DNA of 64,000 bases from Pectinophora gossypiella (lineage: Eukaryota > Arthropoda > Insecta > Lepidoptera > Gelechiidae). Positions 1 through 11,200 of this stretch are shown one piece after another. The stretch's first letter is position 1. Every line of letters starts with the position of its first letter. The stretch spans positions 7,247,001-7,311,000 of the forward strand of contig NC_065417.1 of assembly GCF_024362695.1 (NCBI RefSeq), in the 5' to 3' direction. The translations under genes and the position numbers were made by a program. The notes under the pieces were generated by a model. The model was given only the letters and a program-made list of their open reading frames with translations. It ran no database searches and was not told the origin of the DNA.

Positions 1-300
1 GCTCAAGGTCACTCAAAGGGCGATGGATAGGGCTATGCTCGGAATTTCTCCAAAGAACAAAAGAACACAACCGAAGTCACCGACATAGCCCAAACAATTG
101 CTAAACTGATGTGGTTGTGGGTGGGACACATCGCTCGTAGAACGGACGGCCGATGGGGCCGTAAAGTTCTCGAGTGGCAGGACCCAAGGTGGACCGATCA
201 CCTTCTGAAGGTCACAAAAAACGCAGGATGCAGGCAGCAGAGGATCGGTCATTGTGGCGAGCCTTAGGACAAGTTTATGTCCAACAGTGAACGATTTACG
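1..300 (+). mobile_element. RTE-type LINE, 3' terminal fragment
   Basis: Broken reading frames on the plus strand give the C-terminal part of an RTE-clade reverse transcriptase ORF. Recognisable pieces are VTQRAMDRAMLGISL near the start, RTDGRWGRKVLEW near 135-180, and RWTDHLLKVTK near 190-220. It ends in a TGATGATGATG tract near 303-313, a usual tail for this group. The frame is interrupted, and the 5' part lies outside the window or was never inserted. It is a dead copy. Family assignment rests on remembered RTE C-terminal motifs. Confidence 0.7.
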
Positions 301-313
301 GCTGATGATGATG

Positions 314-3300
314 AAAGACTAGAAAATGCATTTTGTTTAGCATTTGTGCCACAACACACGCAGGTTGTTACATAGATTCTTATTCTTAAGACTGCCTGGT
401 TGGCCTGGCTGGATACTAAGACGATTCTCACACGACACCGCGCATGGTTGGCGGTGAAACGGTCACATTGTCTTGTATGATATCCGCTAATGCACAACAC
501 GCGAACACGGCCTCGCCGCGCGGTGCACGGCTGCAAAATCCGCGTCGTGTGAAAATGACCTAACTGTCGCAGGTGGCCCAACCCAACAGGAATTACTTAC
601 TTACATGACTTATGTTAATTATTTATTTGTTACTTTCAATAGGTATAAAGGTTAAATAGTTTGATGCATTCATTAGAGTACAATAATGTCTCGGCTAGTA
701 GTAGGTACAATTTGGCTGATACTAAAAACAATCACATTTACGTCATTTACGGTACACGTGAACACAAACGTCCTGTGCATCGGACGTAACGGGTAGCGGC
801 CATTATATGAATGCAGCGTGAAGGGCGGGCGGTCGGCGGGCGCTGGCGGTGGCCAGAACTAATCCATCCGTCGCCACCTCCCACTCGCACCTGTGTCACC
901 CGCCGCCGGTGCAAGCGGGTCGGCAGATGTCGGCACGCGGCATCGCGCCCAGTCCAGGCAGACTGTCCGACGTCGCCCGCTCAGACGAGATACTATTAAC
1001 TGACGTCACCGGCGACATTGTGTCATGTAATGCCAGGGGTGCTAAACCTCATTCTAGTCTACACCACTCTTTATTAAAAAACTATCAAAATGAAAGCTCC
1101 GGTTTAATAAGCGTTGACTACCATAAACTTAAATTTGTTATTTAGTTGGCTGTAGTACCAATTAAAAGTTACTTGATAACTTAATTAGAATGGAAATTGA
1201 TTACATATTTTAGGAAACGTTGATTGGAGTTTTAAGTTTCAGGACTTAGTTGGAGAGTAAGTAGTGGAATGTTAAACGTTGATCAGCCCTGGTGTAAGGG
1301 GAGTCGCCGGAGGCGCGTAGTGACGCGTCGCAACCATTATGTAAGTACGCATCCAATAACAATTAGACGGCTGAAATGAGCTTTTATCGTGTCTGCCCGC
1401 CGCATTGTTCACAGCTAGGTGTCGAGATAATAATACCTTAGCGTACGCTGACTCATCTTCGAACCTGGGACCTAATTTTGTAACTTTTCCACGACTAAAA
1501 TAATTGAGATCCGACCAAACACACCACCTAGACTGAACACGTGCCGTGCTGTTTGTTTCTGAGACTCATGTCACTTTCTATAAGAATACCTTCCTACACA
1601 GTCATATTGCGTACAATAGAAAAACGTAAACAAGTCTTTAATTATCATAGCCATTAGACATAGACAAATAATGTTAGTATTTGTTTAGGTACGATGTGTA
1701 CCTAATTTATTGATAAAAACAGATCAAGGCCGTTGAAAGTTCCATACTTTTTACAAATACTAATTCCTTGGAAAGTGAACGTAAGTACTTATATAAAAAA
1801 AGGTAAGTAGTTGCATATGGTTTTGCTGGCGAAAGGAAATGAATTCAATAGCGAAACAGTCCAATTTCCCGACAGACGTGATGAAAGCAGACACTTCCAT
1901 TTCGGGCGGAGGCTGTTCCCCGTGATAATGTATTTCACGTACGCCACTACGTGTTAGCCCGTGTCGTTCGGATACGTATACGCCTCTCGCCTGTCTGCCG
2001 TATTTAATCAAACAAATATAATTTTCTTTAAATAAATATTTGTTGTGAGCGGCAGAAATAAATATTAGTGGGTTATTTATTTGAGTAAATGATGAGTACG
2101 ATTCAACTGTTCCGCAATAAGAATGTAGAGAGACTTACAGTGTTTATAAGCGTCCTTTTAGTACATTAAGGCGTTTTAGTTAAGACCCTACCTACAAGTG
2201 TTTAGTATTCGGTAGCTTCAGTTTTTGTTTGTAAGTACAGACAAAGAAAGAAATTATTTATTATTAAAAAATAGCAGCTTGAACATAACTATGTTCAAGC
2301 TGCTATTTTTCGTCCGCACGGGATAAACCACGCCGCACGCTGGAAGAGTATGTCCCAATTGAATTATGAATTTCACCAACCCAAATTGCATCGGCGAGTG
2401 TGAGCGGCGCGGGCGGCCGCGGCGGAAATGAGTCCTTCCTCCGCGCTATCGGCCGGCACTTTTGTTAAATTAAAATGGATGAGGTTTAAAGTGGAGCGGT
2501 CGTAACTAACGGTTGGCCTGTCGACGTCTGCGCACGATTACGGCAATCTGCTACGCCAGAAAATAGGCCGGCACCGTCGCGTGGGGTCGCGCCCCCCCGC
2601 GCCTGACTCCGATTGTGGAGTATACTTAGCCCAAATTATTTAGAGTACTAAGTACCACTGTCTGTACTCCGCCGCACCCACTTCCTAAACAAACCTCATC
2701 TTTCCAAACAGAACCCGTACCTATATCAGAGGCTCTTAGTAACTCAATTAAGTTCGTAATTGGCGGGCAGATAGGTACTTATGTGGTTTTAGAGTTATTG
2801 CCACTAACCAACAATCCTTTTGGAAAAGGGTACTGGGAGGAAGACCCATACGTTGTATATGTAAGTATTGAAGTGAAAGCTTCACTGCATCTCTAATTTG
2901 TATCTAATGAACTTGAGACGTGTGCGGTGTACCTGTCTCGTCACGTCGAAACTGCGTGGTTAGTTAAATGTTTTTATGTCTATTCGCATGTCATGACACA
3001 TTCGTGCGCGTAATGTATGTATGAAAGTGTAATTTTATTGTAATGGTGCGTTAGCCTTATAGTTAGCAGTTTATTTACCGTCTGCCGTCTAGTTTACAAG
3101 TAAACGAACTTGTCTGCACTTGGGTCTGTCTGCGAGTCATCACGACTTCGGTGATAAAATCGCTAGACGAACATGTGCAATGGATGCTAAAAATTACATA
3201 TAAGTAAGTAAGGTAATAAAGACTGTCCAAAGGTACGAGAATGTCACTAAAATATGTTCTGCCTGAGGAACTATTAATGGGCAAAAAGATAAAGCTTAAC

Positions 3301-3354
3301 ATTACTCAGACCATTGAACGTGTAGGTACGTATCTGCTTCTTCTTCTTCTGCTA
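314..3354. other. Noncoding stretch, no gene recognised
   Basis: No open frame here looks like a protein. Two GC-rich islands stand out of the AT-rich background, at about 800-1000 and 2390-2620. A perfect 21-bp inverted repeat lies at 2267-2310 and is listed separately. The rest is AT-rich DNA with scattered GTAGGTA and AAGTACTTA motifs. Confidence 0.5.
2267..2310. repeat. Perfect 21-bp inverted repeat
   Basis: Arms 2267-2287 and 2290-2310 are exact reverse complements around a 2-base centre (AC at 2288-2289). The arm core is ATAGCAGCTTGAACATA. The loop is too short for a microRNA precursor. This is a cruciform-capable palindrome or the centre of a small inverted duplication. Confidence 0.9.
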
Positions 3355-3668
3355 TCGTGTGAATTGTGAGGTGAATTACCAACTCCATCAATTCAGGTGT
3401 CAGGATTATTATTGAGCCGCCATAGGCCCCTGACATGATTCATGTAACGACTACGTACTTACGTCAGTAAGTAGTAACCGGGACCAACGGCTTAACTTGC
3501 CTTCCGAAGCACGGATCATCTTACTTTTGGACAATCAGGTGATCAGCCTGTAATCCTAACCAAACTAGGGATCACAGAGTGATATTTGTGATTTGTCCCC
3601 ACCGGGATTCGAACCCGGGGCCTCCGGATCGTGAGGACAAGGCTCAACCACTGGACCACGGAGTATCT
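3355..3668 (-). mobile_element. tRNA-derived SINE (family A), copy 1
   Basis: On the minus strand the element starts with a tRNA-like head: an A-box-like GTGGTCCAGTGGTTGAG, and a B box GGTTCGAATCC whose complement is at 3605-3615. The body contains TCCGTGCTTCGGAAGGC and CGTAGTCGTTACATGA. The same body occurs on the plus strand at 18643-18958, so this is a dispersed SINE and not a tRNA gene. The 3' end near 3355 has the CACACGATAGCAG stretch shared by both copies. Confidence 0.8.
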
Positions 3669-4264
3669 GGTTCTGCGATAATATTACTTACCTACCTGTG
3701 CGACGACAATACGTCGACATAAAAAATATCGTAAATTGAACACGTGTCTAAGGAATGAAACATACCTAATTTACAGAAATAAATAAAATAAACAGCAATA
3801 ACATGTTATCGGAGGTAAAACGGAATACAATTGGCCAATTTAAAAATCACAATGTCGCTTCGCGGACTCGAAAGGGTCAATTTGAAATAAAAACTGTCTG
3901 GGTCTGATAAAAAAGATTGATTGACTTTGTTTGACACTGAGAGCTCTTTGTAATAAAATAGACACATATGTTTGGATAACTATTTCGATGGAATTCGAGA
4001 TACAGCAGGAGCAATTTCGTCGAAATGATTATTGTGCAAATGTTAACGCAGTGAAGCTGTTTTGCGAAATAGTCTTTGTATTTGGATACTTGTCTAGATA
4101 GGTAGGTGTATTAAATTTCCATAATGCAATTCGTCTAGACTGGAGGAGCGAGCGAGCGAGCGGCGCGGCACGGGGAGGCGCGCGACGTGCGCGGCAGCTG
4201 GAGGTGACCCGTGCCGCGAATGCAACGCCGCGCCGCGCGCCTGCACTTGTAAACAACAACTGCG

Positions 4265-4331
4265 CTCCCCATTTGTCCGGCCAAGTAGTGAATGCCATTT
4301 GCGGCAAATCTACAATAAGTCACATCAAAAA
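4265..4331 (+). repeat. Short dispersed repeat, copy 1 of 3
   Basis: The stretch CCCATTTGTCCGGCCAAGTA, then GCGGCAAATCTACAATAAGT and a CACATCAAAAA end, recurs in the window. Reverse-complemented it is at 24538-24600, and in direct orientation at 40153-40224, with scattered mismatches. It is probably the 3' end of one transposable-element family. No reading frame is kept. Confidence 0.65.
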
Positions 4332-4776
4332 CAAGTACTGCCCAACAGATACAACATTAATGTTGAAAATCAGTCTGACGCTACAGTTAGAAATATTTAT
4401 GTTTTCATAACGACATTATAAGAAAGTCATTAAGTATAATAAGTAAGTAGGTAAGTACTTACACTTTTTTTGTTATTGTGTATAGCAATACAAATAAAAT
4501 AGGTACTTAAGTAGGTACCTAACATTACTTTTGCAATATTTTCCCAGGTAAGTAATCAACTAGTAATGATTTTCAGAAGTTCCGTCACATTCGTCATCAG
4601 GGTTTCACGTAAATTGAATTGTTCGCTTTCTAAACACAAATCGTACACGCGATGTGCCACTTATAGGTCATTCGCGAAACGCATATGAACTGAATTATCG
4701 TTAGCGGTGCAAGTGATTAGTCAATATTTTTTCTGAGAAGAGAACAATATGACGTCGAGCGAGGCGTGATCTGTTT

Positions 4777-4789
4777 GTCTAGTCTAGAC
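4777..4789 (+). promoter_or_regulatory. Candidate Smad-binding palindrome (GTCTAGTCTAGAC)
   Basis: This 13-mer contains the perfect 8-bp palindrome GTCTAGAC at 4782-4789 plus one further GTCT half site. The same 13-mer occurs at 20017-20029, and inverted at 14219-14231. GTCTAGAC is the established optimal Smad3/Smad4 binding palindrome. Use as a regulatory site here is inference. Confidence 0.4.
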
Positions 4790-7389
4790 GGAGAGGAGGA
4801 CAACAAACGAACCGTGCCGAGCGTCTGGAGGTGATATGAAGGCCTCTGCTGCCTTTCAATGCATCGTAAATTGGTTTGCGAGCGTCTAGACTACGAAAAT
4901 CTGGACATTGGGACATCACTGACGTTGCTACACGCTGCGACGACGTCACTACGTGCTAAGTGTTCTATGAGAGACGTGAAATCACTTAGGCACATCGTAA
5001 AACATTACAGCCCGTAAATGTCCTACTTGCGTCTTCAAGAGCAGACTCCATTTACAAGACAATAGTTCGTAGTGAAATACCTCACCATGCTCCACTGCGG
5101 TTTAGTGTTTTATAGTAAAGCTCAAATAATTTACAATTTTCTGCCCACTTCTCTCAAACAAAAGAAAGTAAGATCACTGTTTATTACGTCTATAAATTCT
5201 ACTCTAGCGCCACGTAGCGACGTTTAGTGAATTGTCGTAAATGTACAGCGTTTGTTCTGTCTGAATTTAGTTTTTTTAACGGTATAAGTATACTGAGGTA
5301 CTTAACTAAATATATTGTATGTTATTTCACTTTTTCTACAAATTATTTTTAATTACAGAACTATGGTAACATCATCATTATCATCATAAGCTCGCGATTA
5401 TATGCCCATTATGTACGCTTCACCGAGTTTGCTGTTAGACCGGCGTAATAGATGAGCTGTATCGCGTATTATTTAATTAGGACTTACATTATAAAAACAA
5501 TATGTGTCATGCGTCTTACAACTATTATCTTAGTCAATTTAATAAAGCAAGAAGGAATTAAAGGAGATTGACCAAAGATGTATGGAATTTGGTCTAAATA
5601 TCCACCAGTAACTAGACCTATTTGCCGTGATAGGTCACTAATTTTTGAGTAATAAATACCAAACCGCGGTTAAAAATATGCTGTCAGTAAATAATTATGG
5701 TTATATAAAAAATCACGTATTTTAACTTTTTATGGGAAAATATATGTATTCAGTACATCATTGTTTGAAGGCATGATTGAAGATTTCCGTATAAAAATGT
5801 CAAAAATCTAGTTTTTTCAATTTGCCATAACTTTATACTTACAGCATATTTTTGAATGATGTCTTAGTATTAATTACTTAAACGTATTACGCCAATTTTG
5901 TTGCTATTTTGTAAATTAATTATAATTAACAGAAAAAAATACTCTCACGAAAAGAAAACTAGATATTTCAACATTAACGTCATTAATACGGGCAATAAAG
6001 GTATAATTAAAACAATCTAGGCGTAGTAGGTACCTACTTTTGATTAAAGTTTTTACTGGTCGTTTGAGTTTCAAATTGTATAATTATTTAGCACGCTTAA
6101 TGAGCACATGTAGTAAACAAACTGTAAAAGTGCGCGTATCCGGTCATGACAAATGGCTAGAGTAGCGTAACTAATGGGGTCTGTAGACATAAGGTACGGA
6201 ACCCGAAACATACGAGTACGGCAAGCTCAACGTACCAGGCGAGCATAACAAGCGTGCAACCACATTAGGTATTAAACAGACGTTTGTGATGATATAACAA
6301 TAGGCGGACGACACGGTCTACCGACACGATAGATTGTCAGGAGACTATAATTTCGAATTTCGAAAAAACGTAATGATAGCGTTTAATTCAGTGAGACTTT
6401 GATTTTTTGAACATTAATATCATCAAGTAGAGACCGTTTCTGTTTATTAAGGTCTTTGTCTTGAGGAGTTGTTGATTATGTAATTAGAAGTGTTCTTATC
6501 TTACATCGACTATTACAAGCCATTAATATTGTTTCTGAACTCTAAACGTGGAAAAATTGTACAGTGGGCGGACAGTTAATGTAACGTTGTATCATATCGG
6601 TGCCCCACAGGCTTAATACAGTTACAGTATGATGTAAAAAGAACTAAGTACTTAATAAAGTTATTACATACTCACTCAGGTGTAAGAATATTTGTCCGGT
6701 GTTATGTGGGTACCTATATATACCTACCTTTCCTACTAGTTTTTATATGTCACATAATTTATATATATTTTTCTCTCCTGTCAATCTCATCGGTCGTTTT
6801 TCGTTGCATCTCCGGTTTTTGATAAAATCAATTAAAAAGTCTAAGGAAGAGTTCCTGCTGTTTTACTGGACCTCACATTTCCGAACAATGTTCAATCCTT
6901 CTTTATACCCAATTAATAAACATAGATACCTACTTTATTAGTGACTTAAAACCTAAAGATCTGGGATCCTATTTGTCTGCATTTTTTATATCGCAATTCT
7001 ATACCTTAAAGAAATGGTAACAGGTGAGTGCTCTCTGTAGATTTATGGTTTTATAATTCACTGCTTTAATTTTAATTAATACAACAATAGCGGGTTCCGC
7101 CAAGCAGTAAAGTAAGGCGCTTGGGAATTGTAAAAAAAAGAGGTTGAGAGCACGACTACTAGGCTTAAGGGATCGAATGCAGCCGTAATCGTGTTATATA
7201 TATTTTTTTTTAATGTGAGAAGACCATCAACGTGACTGCGTTCCCGTGGCATCTATGCCGGCAGCGGTGTAATGAACGCATAGGTGGTACAGGTGGTTAG
7301 GATTTCAATTAATCGAAAGTAAATCATAATTTACACCGAGGCAGTTTCAGGGCCGGTGATATTAATTGGTGTCGTGTATAGGCCTCGCA

Positions 7390-7473
7390 GGCTGCGGGGC
7401 GAGGCGCGGGCGCGGGGCGGGCAGTCTAGACTTTCGCCCCGCGTCGCGTCGCCCCGCGGACCGCGCCGCAGCC
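7390..7473. repeat. GC-rich near-palindrome centred on GTCTAGAC
   Basis: The outer arms GGCTGCGG (7390-7397) and CCGCAGCC (7466-7473) are exact complements. Inside them GCGGGGCGAGGCGC..CGGGGCG and CGCCCCGCGTCGCGTCGCCCCGC pair with a few mismatches. The 10-bp palindrome AGTCTAGACT (7423-7432) lies near the centre. The composition contrasts sharply with the AT-rich surroundings. Confidence 0.7.
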
Positions 7474-7787
7474 GAAACGCACCCCTTTTAACTAATAATA
7501 ACACATAATAATGTGGGCAATTTAACTCAATTATTAGCCATGCTTTATGCGGACGGGGATGAACGCCCGATCAATCAAACGACTCGTTATTGCGAATTGT
7601 TAGCGGATATGGCGTGTCTGCGCTCACACTGACGACCACCACATACGCAGGTCTTTCATGTAAACTAAACCTCTATTTCAACGTAAGCTGTCCAATTCAG
7701 AAACATGTAGGTAAGTTCTTCGCTGTAGTACCAGTATGAGAGACTTTGGATTAGGTACATTAAGCACGAGTATATATAACTACATAC

Positions 7788-8242
7788 TGTGACACGGTGC
7801 TCTGTGTCGGTAGAGTTCGGGGTTCGGTGCGTGAATTTCCTCACGGTCTCTCCAGGGTGGCAGAATGAAACAGTCCAGGTGGTGATACGAAAGGTCCGCG
7901 TTTATTATCAAAACGAGAGGTACACTTCACAGTAACACTAGTGATTCTAATGTAGGAACAACAAACAATATTATTTAACACAGTCTCTCACATAAAATTA
8001 GGAATTACGGATAATTAAGAAAATTATAACAGAATAGCGTCAACCATTTCAAGTACGCTCAAACACGGAATCTAGCGGGGAGCCGAATCTCGCGCCGTCC
8101 AATCAGCGTGCCGGACGCAGGCCGCGCGGCCGGCGCGCGTGCGCGTTGCGGTAGCGTCGATTTAGACGCGACGCGATTGGAGGGTGCGACCTGAGGGGGT
8201 GAAGTGTGCGGCGGAGGGGAATTTAAAGATCGGCGCGCTACA
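7788..8242 (-). repeat. 3' LTR of the Gypsy element
   Basis: 455 bp copy of the other LTR. The gag-pol frame continues from the interior through the polypurine tract into this LTR and stops at 8059, so its last 61 or so codons are LTR-encoded. Confidence 0.93.
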
Positions 8243-11200
8243 CACTCCTCCTCTAAGCTACAAGAGCGTCCCGCTCGTGGCTTAGCAAAAACATGTGGCG
8301 CGTCATGTGTGCGTGTATGTGTCAGGGTCTCCCTATCCCTAATACGAGGCCGTCCTCGCAGCCTACGGGGCTGAACGGGCTGAGTGTCACTCGACTGGGG
8401 ACCTGAAAATAAAGACACGTCCGAAGAATGAAAACGACCTAACAACTGTCCATCTTGGTCGGCAATCTCGAACGTAGTAGGACTAAGGACGCGCTTAACA
8501 ACGTAAGGGCCATCACGTCGTGGCATAAACTTCTTTGTCAAACCCTTCTGGGCATTACTCAGAGCATGAGTAGTAAGAAGAACGAGGTCACCTTCTGCAT
8601 AAACAGGGAACGGGCGACGAGAGGCATCGGAAGTGTCCTTCCGAGAATCCTGCTGCTTCTCGACACGATCGCGAATGTCCTGGAGCGAACTGACAAACCT
8701 GGTCAGGTAAGGCGTAACCTGGGGAACATAATTGTCCTTTTCTAAGACGGCTCTGAGGTCGTGATGGGCGTCAAAGGGAGTACGCATCTCCCGCGCAAAC
8801 ATCATATAAGACGGTGTCAAACCGGTGGTACTGCACGTCGCAGTATTCAAAGCAAAACGAACCTGAGGCAAGTACTTCGACCAAGCACGATGCTCAGTTT
8901 TAACCAGTATAGCCAACTGAATTTTCATATCCCGGTTCTTCCTTTCGGCGGGATTGGCTTCCGGGTGGTATAAGGGAATCAAATTCTGCTTAATCCCAAG
9001 AATGTGCATGCATTGCTGCATAACAGCAGAGACGAATTGCACGCCATTATCAGATACGATACGCCGAGGAAAGCCATAGCGCATAAAATACTGCTCAATC
9101 ATGAGAGGGGCGCAAGCTTCGGCGGTGGCATCGCGGAGGGCAAAGATCTCAACCCAACGCGTAGCAGTATCTTCAATAAGAAGGACCCACTTCGATCCAT
9201 CTTCAGCTTCTGGAAGAGGGCCAAATAAATCGACAGCGAGGACTTCACCTCGCTGGTTGAGAATCGGAGTCTGCAAAAGACCGGCAGGCTTTTGGTTGGC
9301 GGGCTTATACTTCTGGCAATCCACGCATGTCTTGAGGTATTCACTGACGTACCGTCGCATTCCGGTGAAATAATAACGTTGACGGATGCGCTCCAAGGTA
9401 CGGTCGACGCCTTGGTGACCAGCTAGGGGTGCGTCGTGGAATTCCTTGAGGACTTCAGGAATCATGGAGGCCGGTATAACGAGCTGTGGTTCTTCGGAAT
9501 CAGCATCGGGACTAAGACGATAAAGAACTCCCTGGTTCATTAAATACCCACGCTCCAACCAACGATTCGAAGCCAGAGCATCACTATGCTCGAGATCTTG
9601 AATTATCTTGCAGACGTCGGGGTCGCTCAGCTGAGATTTCCTGAGTTCCTCCGGATTAACGTGGGGAACGTCGACGATTACGGTGCAGATTCCGCAGTCT
9701 TCGCGAGAGACATCGTCGCATACAGGACGACTCAGCGTGTCAGCGACAACATTCGCTTTACCAGGCGTGTATTCATATTGTATGTCGAACGCCTGAAGTC
9801 GGAGCGCCCAGCGCATCAGTCGACCACTTGGTGACTTGAGGGTAAGAAGCCACCGCAAAGGCTGATGGTCGCTGCGAACGATAATTGGGTGTCCGTCAAT
9901 ATAGGGGCGGTACTTCTCTACGGCCCAAACAACAGCTAATGCTTCCCGTTCGGTGGTGCTGTACTTCCTTTCAGCACTGGTAAGTAAACGACTGGAGTAC
10001 TCGATGGGGTGTTCCTCTATGCCATCTCCTTGAGTGAGGACAGCACCTAAGGCGTAGTCGCTTGCATCGGTACGTATAACGAACGGTTTGCTATAATCGG
10101 CCTGAACTAAAACAGGAGCGCTGGTGAGTTTCTTCTTCAACTCATCGAAAGCTTTCTGCTGCTCGTCACTCCAGTTCCAAGGCTCATTCTTCCTGGTAAG
10201 TTTGGTGAGCGGTTGTGCTATCCCAGAAAACCCGGGGACAAACTTACGGAACCAAGCACAGGTCTGTAGAAAAGTCCTGAGATGCTTAAGGTTCTTAGGC
10301 TCATTCATATTGAGGATCGACTCAACCTTCGAACCATCCGGTAAGATACCTTCCGGCGTGATAAGGTGTCCAAGGTATTTCACCTCCTTGGCCACGAAGA
10401 CACACTTATCTCGGTTGGCGCGTAAACCAAAAACGCGTAAACGATCGAAGACCAACTGTAGGTCCTGTAAGTGCTTCTCGTAAGACTCCGAGAGGACGAG
10501 AAGATCGTCTAGATAGACGAGTAACGTGACATCCTTGACCATGCTCCCTGAACGAAAACGATCCATAAGACGCTGGAATGTTGCCGGGGCATTCTTGAGG
10601 CCAAAAGGCATTCTGAGAAACCTGTAAGTACCGAACGGCGTGACGAACGCAGTTTTATCCCTGTCACCCGGTGCGACGCTAACTTGCCAATAACTGGAAC
10701 GGAGGTCGATGGTACTGACGAAACAACCCTTCGTAGAGTGCAGCAGGTCCTCGATGACTGGCAGTGGATACGAGTCTGACTTAGTAATCGCATTAAGACG
10801 ACGGTAGTCCACGCAGAAACGAAAGGTGCCATCCTTCTTAGGCACGAGCAAAGCAGGAGAGGCCCACGGAGACTCACACTCTTCGATGATACCCTCTGCC
10901 AACATCTTACCGAGCTCAGCTTCCATAATAGCCTTCTTAGCTGGAGTCAATCGATAAGGCGGGACGGCGACAGGTACATGATCGCCAGTGTCAATACGGT
11001 GCTCCGCGTACGTAGTAGGCGCTCCTCCTAGATTGAAGACATCTTCATGACGATCGAGAACATCGGATACTTGTCGGCGCTGGTCACAGGTAAGCATGAT
11101 GCCTTCATCTTCCCTAAGCATGAAAGAAGAAGCAACGACAGAACGGGGAACCTCCGAGTCTTCAGACTCAAATTCGAGAGGGTAGGTCTGGTGGCTACCT

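Larger units (their letters stand above)
3669..7787. other. Noncoding stretch with GTCTAGAC sites
   Basis: No host exon recognised. It contains a GC-rich patch at about 4140-4240, a short dispersed repeat (4265-4331), and four of the nine GTCTAGAC palindromes in the window (4133, 4782, 4884, 7424). A GC-rich near-palindrome lies at 7390-7473. Parts such as 5370-5470 look like decayed repeat sequence but could not be assigned. Confidence 0.45.

Noticed and set aside
811..1145. Two overlapping short open frames in a GC-rich patch
   Set aside because: Arg/His/Pro-rich products typical of GC-rich noncoding DNA, with no recognisable motif or splice context.
2267..2310. microRNA precursor
   Set aside because: The loop is only two bases and the arms are perfectly paired, unlike a Drosha substrate.
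3604..3665. tRNA gene on the minus strand
   Set aside because: It has a B box but poor arms, and it continues into a body shared with 18643-18958, so it is a SINE head.
9004..9834. Open frames on the plus strand across the Gypsy element
   Set aside because: They are antisense shadows of the gag-pol frame.
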